Of a stretch of 64,000 bases of DNA, positions 41,056-51,054 are shown in pieces. Made by a program: the position numbers and the translations under genes. The notes under the pieces are model-generated. The model made no database searches and had not been told where the DNA came from. It saw only the letters and a list, made by a program, of their open reading frames with translations. Origin of the DNA: Rhizobium sp. C1 (GTDB taxonomy: Bacteria > Pseudomonadota > Alphaproteobacteria > Rhizobiales > Rhizobiaceae); the NCBI RefSeq assembly GCF_021026335.1, contig NZ_JAJNCY010000002.1, forward strand, positions 186,001 through 250,000. Reading direction: 5' to 3'. The first letter of the stretch is position 1, and every line of letters begins with the position of its first letter.

Positions 41056-41504
41056 CTCGCAAGCAGAAGCGCCTCGCCATCATTTCCGGCGGTGTCGGTT
41101 TCATCGTCGTGGCAGTATTCCTCGTCATGTTCGCCTTCAGCCAGTCGGTCTCCTATTTCTATGTTCCGGGTGATCTCGCGAAGGCGGACGTCAAGCCCGG
41201 TACGCGTATCCGTCTCGGCGGTCTGGTGAAAACCGGCTCGTGGGTGCGCGGCGAGGGCACGACCTCGACCTTCGAGGTGACGGATACGCTCTCGACCGTG
41301 AAGGTGACCTATACGGGCATCCTGCCGGATCTGTTTCGTGAGGGGCAGGGGGTCGTCGCCGAAGGCGCATTCGTGGCGGGCAGTCCGGTTTTCGTCGCTG
41401 ATACGGTTCTCGCCAAGCATGACGAAACCTACATGCCCAAGGATGTTGCGGACCGGCTGAAGGCGCAAGGCGTTGAGCTCAGCGGCAAGGAGAAGATCAA
41501 GTGA
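41052..41504 (+). CDS. ccmE: Cytochrome c heme chaperone CcmE
   Basis: A 150-residue membrane-anchored periplasmic chaperone. It has [20 protein letters not shown] as anchor, [20 protein letters not shown] and [20 protein letters not shown], then [20 protein letters not shown], in which the histidine of KHDETYMP is the covalent heme site. It holds heme for delivery by CcmF. It overlaps ccmI and ccmF by four bases each. Confidence 0.96.
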   Translation: MTRKQKRLAIISGGVGFIVVAVFLVMFAFSQSVSYFYVPGDLAKADVKPGTRIRLGGLVKTGSWVRGEGTTSTFEVTDTLSTVKVTYTGILPDLFREGQGVVAEGAFVAGSPVFVADTVLAKHDETYMPKDVADRLKAQGVELSGKEKIK

Positions 41505-43492
41505 TCATCGAATTCGGCCTCTATGCGCTTGTCCTGTCCCTGGCGACAGCCATCGTGCTCTCGGTGCTTCCGGCGGTCGGCGCCTGGCGCGGTGATGCCA
41601 ATCTCATGGCTGTCGCCCCGGTTGCCGCACTCGGACAGTTCGTCCTTGTGACGATCTCCTTCGGCGTTCTGATGCATGCGCATCTGGTTTCGGATTTCTC
41701 TGTCGCCAATGTCTGGCAGAATTCGCATTCGCTGATCCCGACGCTCTACAAGGTGTCCGGCGTCTGGGGCAATCACGAAGGCTCGATGATGCTCTGGCTC
41801 TTCATTCTGTCGCTGTTCAGCGCGCTGGTGGCTCTCTTCGGCGGCAATCTGCCTGCTTCGCTGAAGGCCAATGTTCTGGCCGTGCAGGGTTGGATTTCCG
41901 CCGCCTTCATCCTCTTCATCGTGCTGACCTCCAATCCGTTCCTGCGGATATTTCCGCCGCCGCCGGAAGGTCGCGACCTCAATCCGGTTCTGCAGGATGT
42001 GGGCCTCGCCATCCATCCGCCGCTGCTGTATCTCGGCTATGTCGGCTTCTCGGTTTGTTTCTCCTTTGCCGTTGCAGCCCTGATGGAAGGCCGCATTGAT
42101 GCGGCCTGGGCGCGCTGGGTGCGTCCCTGGGCGCTGGCGGCCTGGACCTTCCTCACCGCCGGCATCGCCATGGGCTCCTATTGGGCCTATTACGAGCTTG
42201 GCTGGGGCGGCTGGTGGTTCTGGGATCCGGTGGAAAACGCCTCCTTCATGCCCTGGCTCGCGGGGACTGCGCTGCTGCACTCGGCGCTCGTCATGGAAAA
42301 GCGCGAGGCGCTGAAAATCTGGACCGTGCTTCTGGCGATCCTGACCTTCTCGCTGTCGCTGCTGGGCACCTTCCTCGTCCGTTCCGGCGTTCTGACCTCG
42401 GTTCACGCCTTCGCCAGCGATCCCTCCCGCGGCGTCTTCATTCTCGCCATTCTGGTCATCTTCATCGGCGGCGCGCTGACGCTGTTTGCATTGCGCGCCG
42501 GGTCGCTGACGGCAGGGGGCCTCTTCGCGCCGGTTTCCCGCGAGGGCGCGCTCGTCCTGAATAACCTGATCCTGACGGTTTCGACCGCCACGGTTCTCAT
42601 CGGCACCCTCTATCCGATGGCGCTGGAATCTCTCACCGGCGAGAAGATCTCGGTCGGTGCGCCCTTCTTCAACCTGACTTTCGGCCTGCTGATGCTGCCG
42701 CTGCTTCTGGCCGTTCCTTTCGGGCCCCTGCTCGCCTGGAAGCGCGCCGATCTTCTGGGTGCGGCGCAGCGCCTCTTCTTCGCCGTGGCGGCCGGTTTCG
42801 TGATCGCCATCGCGATCTGGTATTTCGAGAATGGCGGCCCGGTTCTCGCCGTTCTCGGCATAGCGCTCGCCTTCTATCTGATGGTCGGCGCCCTGACCGA
42901 TCTTTGGTTCCGCGGCGGCTTTGGCAAGGTGCCGTTCTCGACGGCTCTGCGCCGGCTCGCTGGTTTGCCGCGTTCCGCCATCGGCACGGCCTTTGCCCAT
43001 TTCGGTCTTGGCGTCAGCGTTCTCGGCATCATTGCGGTCAGCGCCTTCCAGACGGAAAACGTGGTGGAAATGAAACCTGGGCAGACGGTTGAGGCCGGCG
43101 GCTATGTGCTCAAGTTCGAGGGCATGAAGCGCGGGCAGGGCCCGAATTTCACCGAGGATCGCGGCACGTTCAGCCTTACGAAGGCGGGGGTTTCTGTGGG
43201 CCAGATTTCCTCCTCCAAGCGCGTCTATATGGCCCGCCAGATGCCGACGACGGAAGCCGGCATCCGAACCTTCGGGCTCAGCCAGTTCTATGTGGCATTG
43301 GGTGACCTCATGCCGGATGGTGGCATCGTGGTGCGCGTCTGGTGGAAGCCGTTCATCATCTGCATCTGGTTCGGTGCGCTGATCATGATGGCCGGCGGTT
43401 TCATCTCGCTGTCGGATCGCCGTCTGCGCGTCGGTGCACCGGCGCGTCGTGCGAAAAAGGTTGCCGCGCCCGCTCTGGAGGCCGCCGAATGA
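41501..43492 (+). CDS. ccmF: Cytochrome c heme lyase subunit CcmF
   Basis: A 663-residue polytopic protein. The tryptophan-rich WWD heme-handling domain is visible as [18 protein letters not shown], and other blocks are [40 protein letters not shown] and [20 protein letters not shown]. CcmF takes heme from CcmE and attaches it to apocytochrome c. It overlaps ccmE upstream and ccmH downstream by four bases. Confidence 0.97.
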   Translation: MIIEFGLYALVLSLATAIVLSVLPAVGAWRGDANLMAVAPVAALGQFVLVTISFGVLMHAHLVSDFSVANVWQNSHSLIPTLYKVSGVWGNHEGSMMLWLFILSLFSALVALFGGNLPASLKANVLAVQGWISAAFILFIVLTSNPFLRIFPPPPEGRDLNPVLQDVGLAIHPPLLYLGYVGFSVCFSFAVAALMEGRIDAAWARWVRPWALAAWTFLTAGIAMGSYWAYYELGWGGWWFWDPVENASFMPWLAGTALLHSALVMEKREALKIWTVLLAILTFSLSLLGTFLVRSGVLTSVHAFASDPSRGVFILAILVIFIGGALTLFALRAGSLTAGGLFAPVSREGALVLNNLILTVSTATVLIGTLYPMALESLTGEKISVGAPFFNLTFGLLMLPLLLAVPFGPLLAWKRADLLGAAQRLFFAVAAGFVIAIAIWYFENGGPVLAVLGIALAFYLMVGALTDLWFRGGFGKVPFSTALRRLAGLPRSAIGTAFAHFGLGVSVLGIIAVSAFQTENVVEMKPGQTVEAGGYVLKFEGMKRGQGPNFTEDRGTFSLTKAGVSVGQISSSKRVYMARQMPTTEAGIRTFGLSQFYVALGDLMPDGGIVVRVWWKPFIICIWFGALIMMAGGFISLSDRRLRVGAPARRAKKVAAPALEAAE

Positions 43493-43944
43493 TCCGCCGG
43501 CTGGCTTTCGCCCTGTTTCTTCTCCTCTCGGCCTTGCCAGCACATGCGGTCAATCCGGACGAAGTACTGTCCGATCCGAAGCTCGAAGCACGGGCGCGCG
43601 AAATCTCCTCGCATCTGCGCTGCCTCGTCTGCCAGAACCAGTCGATCGACGATTCGAATGCGGAACTCGCCCGCGATCTGCGGCTTCTGGTACGGGAAAG
43701 GCTGAAGGCGGGCGCGACCGATCAGCAGGTCTACGACTACCTCGTCTCGCGCTATGGCGAATTCGTGCTGCTGCGGCCGCGGCTCTCCGAACACACGCTG
43801 CTGCTCTGGGGCGCCCCGGCGGTGCTGGCCATCATCGGCGTGATGGCGCTGGGCTTCTTCGCCACATCGCGCAATGGCCGGCGAAAAGCCGCTGTTTTGA
43901 CGGATGAAGAAAAAGCGCGGCTGGAAGCAATTCTCAAAGAATAA
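43489..43944 (+). CDS. ccmH: Cytochrome c maturation thiol reductase CcmH (CycL)
   Basis: A 151-residue protein with a signal peptide ([20 protein letters not shown]), the active-site motif [20 protein letters not shown], and [20 protein letters not shown] then [22 protein letters not shown]-terminal membrane helix anchors it. The LRCLVCQNQ dithiol keeps apocytochrome cysteines reduced. It ends the ccm operon; the HtrA gene follows after about 150 bases. Confidence 0.96.
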   Translation: MIRRLAFALFLLLSALPAHAVNPDEVLSDPKLEARAREISSHLRCLVCQNQSIDDSNAELARDLRLLVRERLKAGATDQQVYDYLVSRYGEFVLLRPRLSEHTLLLWGAPAVLAIIGVMALGFFATSRNGRRKAAVLTDEEKARLEAILKE

Positions 43945-44092
43945 CTACGCTTCACTTACTGTCTTACACAACATTACGAAAAATTCATTCCTTAGCCACT
44001 TCACAGTAAGGTCTTTCGGTCTATCTCTTTCTCATCAACTGAGCGGGCTCGTTAAGCACGATCCTGATAACTAAAAAAGGGTGGTAGATCTA

Positions 44093-45646
44093 ATGTCTTC
44101 TTCGAACTCCAATCGCGGCTTGTCCTATAAGATCGTTCTGAAGTCTACGGCTGTGGCAGGCCTTGCTGCCGTTCTCCTGTCTTCCGGTCTTCCGGCGCGC
44201 GTCACCGGCGCCTTTGCCGAGCCCGTGCATCTCGACGCACCGCAGATGACGGGTTTCGCTCCCATCGTGAAGGCGGTCTCGCCGGCTGTGGTTTCGGTTC
44301 GCGTCGAGTCACGCGTCCAACAGGTTTCCGACGACTCCAGCGGCTTCAGCTTCGATTTTGGCCCCGGCTTCGATCAGCTTCCCGAGAACAGCCCGCTGAA
44401 GCGCTTCTTCAAGCAGTTCGGCGGTCCGGATGGCCAGAAGGGTCCCGGCCAGCACGCGGAAAAGAAGCCCGGCGAAAAGGGCCCGCTGCGCCCTGTTGCT
44501 CAAGGGTCCGGCTTCTTCATCTCTGAGGACGGTTATATCGTCACCAACAACCACGTCGTCTCCGACGGCAGCGCCTATGTCGTCGTCATGAATGACGGCA
44601 CCGAACTGCCGGCCAAGCTTGTCGGCACCGATCCGCGCACCGACCTTGCCGTGCTGAAGGTCGATGGCAAGGGCCGCAAGTTCACCTACGTGAAGTGGGC
44701 TGACGACAGCAAGGTCAATGTCGGCGATTGGGTCGTGGCCGTCGGCAATCCCTTCGGCCTCGGCGGCACGGTCACGTCCGGTATCGTTTCGGCCATGGGT
44801 CGTGACATCAATTCCGGTCCATATGACGACTTCATCCAGATCGATGCAGCCGTCAATCGCGGCAACTCCGGAGGCCCGACCTTCAACCTGAATGGCGAAG
44901 TGGTCGGCATCAACACGGCGATCTTCTCTCCCTCGGGCGGCAGCGTCGGCATTGCCTTCGACATTCCGGCCTCTACGGCCCAGACGGTGGTCTCCGAACT
45001 GATCAAGTCCGGCAAGATCGAGCGCGGCTGGCTCGGTGTTCAGATCCAGCCGGTGACCAAGGATATCGCGGAATCGCTCGGCCTGTCCGAAGCGCAGGGT
45101 GCTCTCGTCGTGCAGCCGCAGCAGGACAGCCCCGGCATGAAGGCTGGCATCCGCGCCGGCGACGTCGTCACGGCGGTCAATGGTGAGCCGGTCAAGGACG
45201 CCCGCGATCTCGCCAAGCGCATCGGTGCAATGCGTCCGGGAACAAAGGCGGATATCGCCCTCTGGCGCGATGGCAAGTCCCAGACGGTTCAGCTGACGGT
45301 CGGTACGCTTCCGCCGGAACAGAAGATGGCGTCCAAGGATAACAACCAGCAGGATCAGGGCGACCAGAAGCAGACCTCACTGGACACGCTCGGCATCACC
45401 GTCGGTCCGACCGATGACGGAAAGGGTGTTCAGATCCTCTCCGTCGATCCGAACTCGGCGGCTGCCGAAGCCGGTATCAAGCAGGGCGACCGTATTGCGG
45501 CCGTCAACAACAAGGACGTGAATTCCGGCAAGGAAATCACGAGCCAGCTCGATACCGCCAAGAAGGAAGGCCGCACCAAGGCGCTCTTCCAGATCGAAAC
45601 CGACAACGGCAGCCGTTTCGTGGCTCTGCCGACTGAAAAGGGCTGA
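44093..45646 (+). CDS. HtrA/DegP-type periplasmic serine protease
   Basis: A 517-residue protease of the Do family. A signal-like helix (STAVAGLAAVLLSSGLPARV) is followed by the trypsin-like domain with His in VTNNHVVSDGSAYVV, Asp in DPRTDLAVLKVDG and Ser in AVNRGNSGGPTFNLNGEVVG. Two PDZ domains follow, with RGWLGVQIQPVTKDIAESLG and VQILSVDPNSAAAEAGIKQG. It degrades misfolded envelope proteins. The ATG at 44093 fits the AAAAAAGGGTGG leader. A terminator follows at 45672, so the two-component genes downstream are likely a separate unit. I do not choose degP over degQ. Confidence 0.96.
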   Translation: MSSSNSNRGLSYKIVLKSTAVAGLAAVLLSSGLPARVTGAFAEPVHLDAPQMTGFAPIVKAVSPAVVSVRVESRVQQVSDDSSGFSFDFGPGFDQLPENSPLKRFFKQFGGPDGQKGPGQHAEKKPGEKGPLRPVAQGSGFFISEDGYIVTNNHVVSDGSAYVVVMNDGTELPAKLVGTDPRTDLAVLKVDGKGRKFTYVKWADDSKVNVGDWVVAVGNPFGLGGTVTSGIVSAMGRDINSGPYDDFIQIDAAVNRGNSGGPTFNLNGEVVGINTAIFSPSGGSVGIAFDIPASTAQTVVSELIKSGKIERGWLGVQIQPVTKDIAESLGLSEAQGALVVQPQQDSPGMKAGIRAGDVVTAVNGEPVKDARDLAKRIGAMRPGTKADIALWRDGKSQTVQLTVGTLPPEQKMASKDNNQQDQGDQKQTSLDTLGITVGPTDDGKGVQILSVDPNSAAAEAGIKQGDRIAAVNNKDVNSGKEITSQLDTAKKEGRTKALFQIETDNGSRFVALPTEKG

Positions 45647-45671
45647 TCCCTTTCAGGTCGTTGACATCCTG

Positions 45672-45703
45672 GGTGCCGGAGAAATCCGGCACCGTTCTTT
45701 CTT
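45672..45703 (+). terminator. Intrinsic terminator after the HtrA gene
   Basis: GGTGCCGGA, loop GAAA, TCCGGCACC, then GTTCTTTCTT. The stem is a perfect 9 pairs with a stable tetraloop; the T-run is interrupted. It separates the HtrA gene from the response regulator. Confidence 0.75.
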
Positions 45704-45835
45704 CTTCGCCTTGGCCTTCGATCAAGGGCCTGGCTCTTCCAAGACTTTCAAAAGACGGGTGAAGGGATTGCGCACATGGAAAGCGTTGAGCACGCCACGC
45801 ATCGGTCGCCATTTTTTGCCGGAGAGGCTATCATC

Positions 45836-46519
45836 ATGCGTATGAAGATTCTGATTGTTGAAGATGACCTGGAGGCTGCGGCCTACCTTTCGAAGGCCTT
45901 CCGGGAAACGGGTATTGTTGCTGACCATGCAAGCGACGGGGAAAGCGGCCTCTTCATGGCCTCCGAAAACGCCTACGACGTGCTGGTGGTCGATCGCATG
46001 CTGCCGCGCCGCGACGGCATTTCATTGATCACCGAGCTGCGAACCCGCGGCAAGGACACCCCCGTTTTGATCCTCTCGGCCTTGGGCCAGGTCGATGACC
46101 GCGTCGAAGGCCTGCGCGCCGGCGGTGATGATTATCTGCCGAAGCCCTATGCATTTTCCGAACTTCTCGCCCGCGTCGAAGTGCTCGGCCGCCGCAAGGG
46201 TGCGCCGGACAAGGACATGGTATACCGCGTCGGCGATCTGGAGCTTGACCGGCTGGCGCACGAGGTGAAGCGCGGCGGCAAGGAAATCCTGTTGCAGCCG
46301 CGCGAATTCCGCCTGCTCGAATATCTCATGAAGAATGCCGGACAGGTTGTGACACGCACCATGCTGCTCGAAAACGTCTGGGACTATCACTTCGACCCGC
46401 AAACCAACGTCATCGACGTGCATGTCTCACGCCTTCGCTCCAAGATCGAGCGCGACACCGAGCGGCCGCTTCTGAAGACCGTCCGCGGCGCGGGCTACAT
46501 GATCAAGGATGAAGCCTAA
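45836..46519 (+). CDS. Response regulator, OmpR/PhoB family
   Basis: A 227-residue regulator: MRMKILIVEDDLEAAAYLSK, YDVLVVDRMLPRRDGISLIT with the phospho-acceptor Asp, LILSALGQVDDRVEGLRAGG and DDYLPKPYAFSELLARVEVL with the Lys, then the winged-helix end ILLQPREFRLLEYLMKNAGQ and DPQTNVIDVHVSRLRSKIER. Placed after HtrA and before its kinase, it is a candidate for envelope-stress control, but that is inference from position. The start follows GGAGAGGCTATC. Confidence 0.93.
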   Translation: MRMKILIVEDDLEAAAYLSKAFRETGIVADHASDGESGLFMASENAYDVLVVDRMLPRRDGISLITELRTRGKDTPVLILSALGQVDDRVEGLRAGGDDYLPKPYAFSELLARVEVLGRRKGAPDKDMVYRVGDLELDRLAHEVKRGGKEILLQPREFRLLEYLMKNAGQVVTRTMLLENVWDYHFDPQTNVIDVHVSRLRSKIERDTERPLLKTVRGAGYMIKDEA

Positions 46520-46625
46520 GCATTTCCAGGAAAAGTGCGCAGCGGTTTTCCGTCTGGAAATGCGATAACAAGAAAGCAGCATCTCCGGGAAAAGTGCGCA
46601 GCGGTTTTCTGTCTGGCAACGCGAA
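46520..46625. repeat. Two copies of the 6671-type repeat between the regulator and kinase genes
   Basis: GCATTTCCAGGAAAAGTGCG and GCATCTCCGGGAAAAGTGCG begin the two units, each followed by CAGCGGTTTTC and a TCTGG arm. They lie in the 122-base gap between the two signalling genes. Confidence 0.75.
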
Positions 46626-46641
46626 TTAAAGAAAAATTGAA

Positions 46642-48066
46642 ATGCTTCACCAGCTCCGCATCCTGATGAAGAGCACGGCGGTTCGGCTGTCGGCTCTCTA
46701 CATCCTCCTTTTCGCCTTTTGCGCTGCGTTCCTCGTGATCTATGTCGCAGGAATGTCGGCGAACTTCCTGCGTGAGCAGACGCAGAACGCGATTGCAGCG
46801 GAAGTGGAAGAGATCAGCCACATCTACGAAGTGGCCGGGATGAACGGTCTGGTGAAGACGCTGGAGCGCCGCTCGCGCCAGCCGGGCGCCAATCTCTATG
46901 TGATTGCCGGTCCGTCGGGCGATTTTCTCGCCGGCAACGTCGCCGCCATTCAGCCGGGCATCCTGGGCGATCCGGGCTGGACGGATGCGCCGTTCCGCTA
47001 TGAGCGCTTTGGCGACGAGAACAAGGACAAGGCGAAGCTTCAGCCGCACATGGCGCTCGCCGATGTCTTCGTTCTGCCCAACGGTCTGCGCGTCCTTGTC
47101 GGTCGCGACCTGGGGGAGCCTGAGCATTTCAAGGTTCTCGTCCGTCAGGCGCTTGTCGTGGCTCTCGGTGTCATGGGCATCGGGGCGCTCGTCATCTGGT
47201 TCTTCATCGGCCGCAATGCGCTCAGCCGCATTGCCCGCATGTCGGATGCGAGCGCCAAGATCATGGCCGGCGATCTTTCCCAGCGCCTGCCGGTGGGAGG
47301 CTCAGGCGACGAGTTCGACCGCATGTCCGTCTCGCTCAACAGCATGCTGGGGCGCATCGAGAAATTGAACGAGGGCCTGAAACAGGTCTCCGACAATATC
47401 GCTCATGACCTGAAGACGCCTCTGACGCGCATTCGCAACAAGGCGACCGACGGGCTTTCCCATTCCAGCAATGAAGATGAATATCGCCAGTCGCTCGAAG
47501 GCATCATTGCCGAGTCTGACCAGTTGATCCGGACCTTTAATGCGCTCCTGATGATCTCTCGCGTCGAGGCCGGCTCATCGACTGCTGAGATGAACGATAT
47601 CGACCTGAGCGCCATCGCGGCCGACAGCGCCGAACTCTACGAGCCGGTGCTGGAGGAGGCGGGTCTTTCGCTGAAGATGGAGATCGAGCCCGGCATTCAC
47701 ATCCACGGCAATCGAGAACTTGTCGGTCAGGCTCTGTTCAACCTGCTCGACAACGCTGTCAAATATGCCGGCGATATCGCGGGCAGCACGATCACGGTTT
47801 CGTTGTCGAAACAGAGCGAGCATGCCTTGCTAACGGTTGCCGACGAAGGACCGGGCATTCCGGCCCACCGTTACGCCGACGCTGTTCAGCGTTTCGTGCG
47901 CATTGATGAAAGCCGGTCCAAGCCCGGGACCGGCCTGGGGCTGTCCATGGTGGAGGCTGTGGCGGCCCTGCATGGCGGCTCGCTTGAATTGGCGGCGACA
48001 AAAGACGAGACTGCGGAAAACAAGGGACTCACCGTCAGGATGCTGTTCCCGCTGGTTTCCGCCTGA
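46642..48066 (+). CDS. Sensor histidine kinase, partner of the 45836 regulator
   Basis: A 474-residue kinase with an N-terminal membrane helix (LSALYILLFAFCAAFLVIYV), a periplasmic domain of about 130 residues, a second helix (LVVALGVMGIGALVIWFFIG), HAMP, the H-box DNIAHDLKTPLTRIRNKATD, and ATP-binding blocks FNLLDNAVKYAGDIAG, VADEGPGIPAHRYADAV and SKPGTGLGLSMVEAVAALHG. It phosphorylates the regulator upstream. It is followed by glnE after about 40 bases. Confidence 0.94.
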   Translation: MLHQLRILMKSTAVRLSALYILLFAFCAAFLVIYVAGMSANFLREQTQNAIAAEVEEISHIYEVAGMNGLVKTLERRSRQPGANLYVIAGPSGDFLAGNVAAIQPGILGDPGWTDAPFRYERFGDENKDKAKLQPHMALADVFVLPNGLRVLVGRDLGEPEHFKVLVRQALVVALGVMGIGALVIWFFIGRNALSRIARMSDASAKIMAGDLSQRLPVGGSGDEFDRMSVSLNSMLGRIEKLNEGLKQVSDNIAHDLKTPLTRIRNKATDGLSHSSNEDEYRQSLEGIIAESDQLIRTFNALLMISRVEAGSSTAEMNDIDLSAIAADSAELYEPVLEEAGLSLKMEIEPGIHIHGNRELVGQALFNLLDNAVKYAGDIAGSTITVSLSKQSEHALLTVADEGPGIPAHRYADAVQRFVRIDESRSKPGTGLGLSMVEAVAALHGGSLELAATKDETAENKGLTVRMLFPLVSA

Positions 48067-48105
48067 TGCGCCCGCTCTCCGGCCTTCGGGCGGGGGAGGA
48101 TACGC

Positions 48106-51054
48106 ATGGCAAGACCCGCGACACTCGCCGAATTCCTGGCGGCAAACCCGATTGACGCGCCCAGCAAGACGGCCGCCAAGGAGGCGCTGCAGGCGCTGCG
48201 CGACGCGGGCCGCGAGCATGCTCGGCTGAAGGCGCTCGCCGCATCGGACGGTGCGCTGCGCGATTTTGCAGTGGCGGTCCTGTCGCTTTCGCCCTTTCTG
48301 GCCGAAACCGCGCGTATCGCTCCCTCGCTTCTCGACATCGCCTTGTTCGGCGACATACAGGCGGAAATCGAAGTCGAAATCCAGGCAGCCCGGGCCTGCT
48401 GGACGGCGGGCGAAGAGGCCGGAACAAGCGCCGAGACGGCGCTGATGAACCGCCTGCGGCTCGCCAAGCGCAAGGTCGCCTTCCTTGTCGCCTTCGCCGA
48501 TCTTGCAGGCTATTTCGGGGCGCGTGACACGACCCTCTTGCTCAGCCGTCTCGCCGAGGCATGCTTGTCCTCCGCCGTCGATTTCCTGCTTCTGTCGCTG
48601 CATGAGCAGGGCAAGCTCAGGCTGCCGCATCCTGAAAAGCCGGCCGAGGGCTCAGGCCTCATCCTGCTCGGCATGGGCAAGCTTGGCGCGGCGGAGCTCA
48701 ACTATTCCTCCGATATCGACGTCGTCGCCTTCTTCGAACCGGAGCGCGGGATCGTCACCGATCCTGACGAGGCATCCGAGACCTTCGCGCGGCTTTGCCG
48801 CCGGCTGGTTCGCATCATGCAGGAGCGCACGGCCTACGGCTATGTGTTCCGCATCGATCTCAGGCTTCGCCCCGACCCGGGCTCCACGCCGCTCGCGATC
48901 CCGGTCGAGGCGGCACTGATCTATTACGAGGGCCGGGGCCAGAACTGGGAGCGCGCCGCCTTCATCAAGGCCCGGCCCGTCGCGGGCGACATTCCGGCCG
49001 GCGAAAGCTTCCTGAAGGAACTCACCCCCTTCATCTTCCGCAAATACCTCGACTATGCGGCCATTGCCGACATCCACTCGATCAAGCGGCAGATCCATCT
49101 CCACAAGGGCTTCGACGAGATCGCGGTGAAGGGGCATAACGTCAAGCTCGGACGGGGCGGTATTCGCGAGATCGAGTTCTTCGCCCAGACCCAGCAATTG
49201 ATTGCCGGCGGACGCATGCCGGAACTGAGGGCACGCCGCACCGACGATGCGCTGGCCGGGCTTGCCCGCGCCAACTGGATCGGCGCGGAAACGGCGGAGA
49301 CGCTGACGTCTGCCTACTGGTTCCTGCGCGATGTCGAACATCGCATCCAGATGGTGCGTGACGAGCAGACACATATTCTGCCCGACAAGGAAGCCGAACT
49401 GAAGCGCATCGCGCTCATGATGGGCTTCAGGGACGTGAAGTCCTTTTCCACTCGTCTCGTCTCGGTTCTGCGGTTGGTCGAGGACCGTTATGCCGAGTTG
49501 TTCGAACAGGCGGCGGAACTCTCAAGCGGTTCGGGCAACCTCGTCTTCACGGGCACCCAGGACGATCCCGACACACTCAAGACACTGGGCGGCCTTGGCT
49601 TCAAGCGTCCCGCCGATGTGTCCCGCGTCATCCGGACCTGGCATAGTGGCCGCTATCGCGCGACACACTCGGTGGAGGCGCGCGAGCGGCTGACCGAAAT
49701 GATGCCGAAGCTTCTTGCCGCCTTCGGCGCAAGTTCGCGCGCCGACGATGCGCTCATGCATTTCGACCGCTTCATGGCAGGCCTCCCGGCCGGCATCCAG
49801 CTTTTCTCGCTGCTGGGCAATAATCCCCCGCTCCTCGACCTTCTCGTCATGATCATGGCGGCAGCTCCGCGTCTTGCCGGCATTATTGCAGCGCGTCCGC
49901 ATGTCTTCGACGGCATGCTCGACCCGGCGCTGCTGACCCGCATCCCCGAGCGCGACTATCTCGCCGAGCGGCTGGGGCAGGGGCTTGCCTCCGCCCTCAA
50001 TTATGAGGATGTGCTGGACGGCCTGCGCATCTTTGCCGCCGAACAGCGCTTTCTGATCGGCATCCGCCTGCTGACCGGTGCCATCTCCGGCGCGCGCGCA
50101 GCACGCGCCTTTTCCGATCTTGCCGATTTGACCTTGGAGCGCGCACTTGCGGCCGTCGAAGCGGAGATCGCCGCCGCGCATGGTCGTTTCCCCGGCGGGC
50201 GCATCGCGCTCATCGGCATGGGCAAGCTCGGCAGCCGTGAACTCACGGCAGGCTCCGATGTCGATCTGATCCTCCTCTACGACTATGATGATGCGGCGAC
50301 GGAGTCGGATGGCGAAAAGCCGCTCGACGCCAACCGCTACTTCGCCAGATTGACGCAGCGGCTGATAGCGGCCCTTTCCGCTCCGACAGCCGAAGGCGTT
50401 CTCTATGAAGTGGACATGCGGCTGCGCCCGTCCGGAAACAAGGGGCCGGTTGCCACCCGCATGAATGCCTTCGCGCGCTATCAGCGTGAGGAGGCCTGGA
50501 CATGGGAGCACATGGCTCTGACGCGTGCACGGGCGATTGCCGGCGATCCGAGCCTCATGCAGGAAGCCGACGCGATCATCGGCGAAATCCTGGCGATAAA
50601 GCGGGACAGATCAAGGATCGCGGGCGATGTTGCGGAGATGCGGGCCCTGATCGATCAGGAGAAGCCGCCCTCCGGCACCTTCGATTTCAAGCTTATCCCG
50701 GGCGGCCTGATCGACATGGAATTCATGGCCCAGTTTCTGGCTCTGATGGCTGAAGGCCGGGTCGAAGCCGGCATTCCTACGAGCGAAGTGCTCCAGAGCC
50801 TCGGGCGACAGGCGCTTTCTCAGGAGGAGATGGAGAATGTCGGTGCGACCTTCACGCTTCTGAGCGATCTGTCGCAGGTCATCCGCCTCTGCGTCGATGG
50901 CGGGTTCGATCCGAAGGATGCCCCCGGTGGCCTTGTGGACCTTTTGTGCAGAGTGGCGCATTCCCCCGATATCAAGTTCCTCGAAGCCGATCTGAAGGCT
51001 CGCACGCGCGCGGTCCGCAAGACCTTTCAGGGGTTGATGAAACTCTCAGGCTGA
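48106..51054 (+). CDS. glnE: Glutamine synthetase adenylyltransferase/adenylyl-removing enzyme
   Basis: A 982-residue bifunctional enzyme. Two nucleotidyltransferase domains are visible: GMGKLGAAELNYSSDIDVVA near residues 186-205 (adenylyl removal) and GMGKLGSRELTAGSDVDLIL near 705-724 (adenylylation). Between them are family blocks such as VKLGRGGIREIEFFAQTQQL. It adjusts glutamine synthetase activity by adding or removing AMP under PII control. It follows the kinase gene and its stop overlaps the antisense kinase stop at 51046 by nine bases. Confidence 0.97.
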   Translation: MARPATLAEFLAANPIDAPSKTAAKEALQALRDAGREHARLKALAASDGALRDFAVAVLSLSPFLAETARIAPSLLDIALFGDIQAEIEVEIQAARACWTAGEEAGTSAETALMNRLRLAKRKVAFLVAFADLAGYFGARDTTLLLSRLAEACLSSAVDFLLLSLHEQGKLRLPHPEKPAEGSGLILLGMGKLGAAELNYSSDIDVVAFFEPERGIVTDPDEASETFARLCRRLVRIMQERTAYGYVFRIDLRLRPDPGSTPLAIPVEAALIYYEGRGQNWERAAFIKARPVAGDIPAGESFLKELTPFIFRKYLDYAAIADIHSIKRQIHLHKGFDEIAVKGHNVKLGRGGIREIEFFAQTQQLIAGGRMPELRARRTDDALAGLARANWIGAETAETLTSAYWFLRDVEHRIQMVRDEQTHILPDKEAELKRIALMMGFRDVKSFSTRLVSVLRLVEDRYAELFEQAAELSSGSGNLVFTGTQDDPDTLKTLGGLGFKRPADVSRVIRTWHSGRYRATHSVEARERLTEMMPKLLAAFGASSRADDALMHFDRFMAGLPAGIQLFSLLGNNPPLLDLLVMIMAAAPRLAGIIAARPHVFDGMLDPALLTRIPERDYLAERLGQGLASALNYEDVLDGLRIFAAEQRFLIGIRLLTGAISGARAARAFSDLADLTLERALAAVEAEIAAAHGRFPGGRIALIGMGKLGSRELTAGSDVDLILLYDYDDAATESDGEKPLDANRYFARLTQRLIAALSAPTAEGVLYEVDMRLRPSGNKGPVATRMNAFARYQREEAWTWEHMALTRARAIAGDPSLMQEADAIIGEILAIKRDRSRIAGDVAEMRALIDQEKPPSGTFDFKLIPGGLIDMEFMAQFLALMAEGRVEAGIPTSEVLQSLGRQALSQEEMENVGATFTLLSDLSQVIRLCVDGGFDPKDAPGGLVDLLCRVAHSPDIKFLEADLKARTRAVRKTFQGLMKLSG

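Noticed and set aside
41429-43543. A 704-codon antisense frame across ccmE-ccmF-ccmH
   Set aside because: It lies wholly over strongly supported ccm genes, is very Arg/Glu/Gln-rich and shows no domain. Such long antisense frames arise from codon bias in G+C-rich genes.
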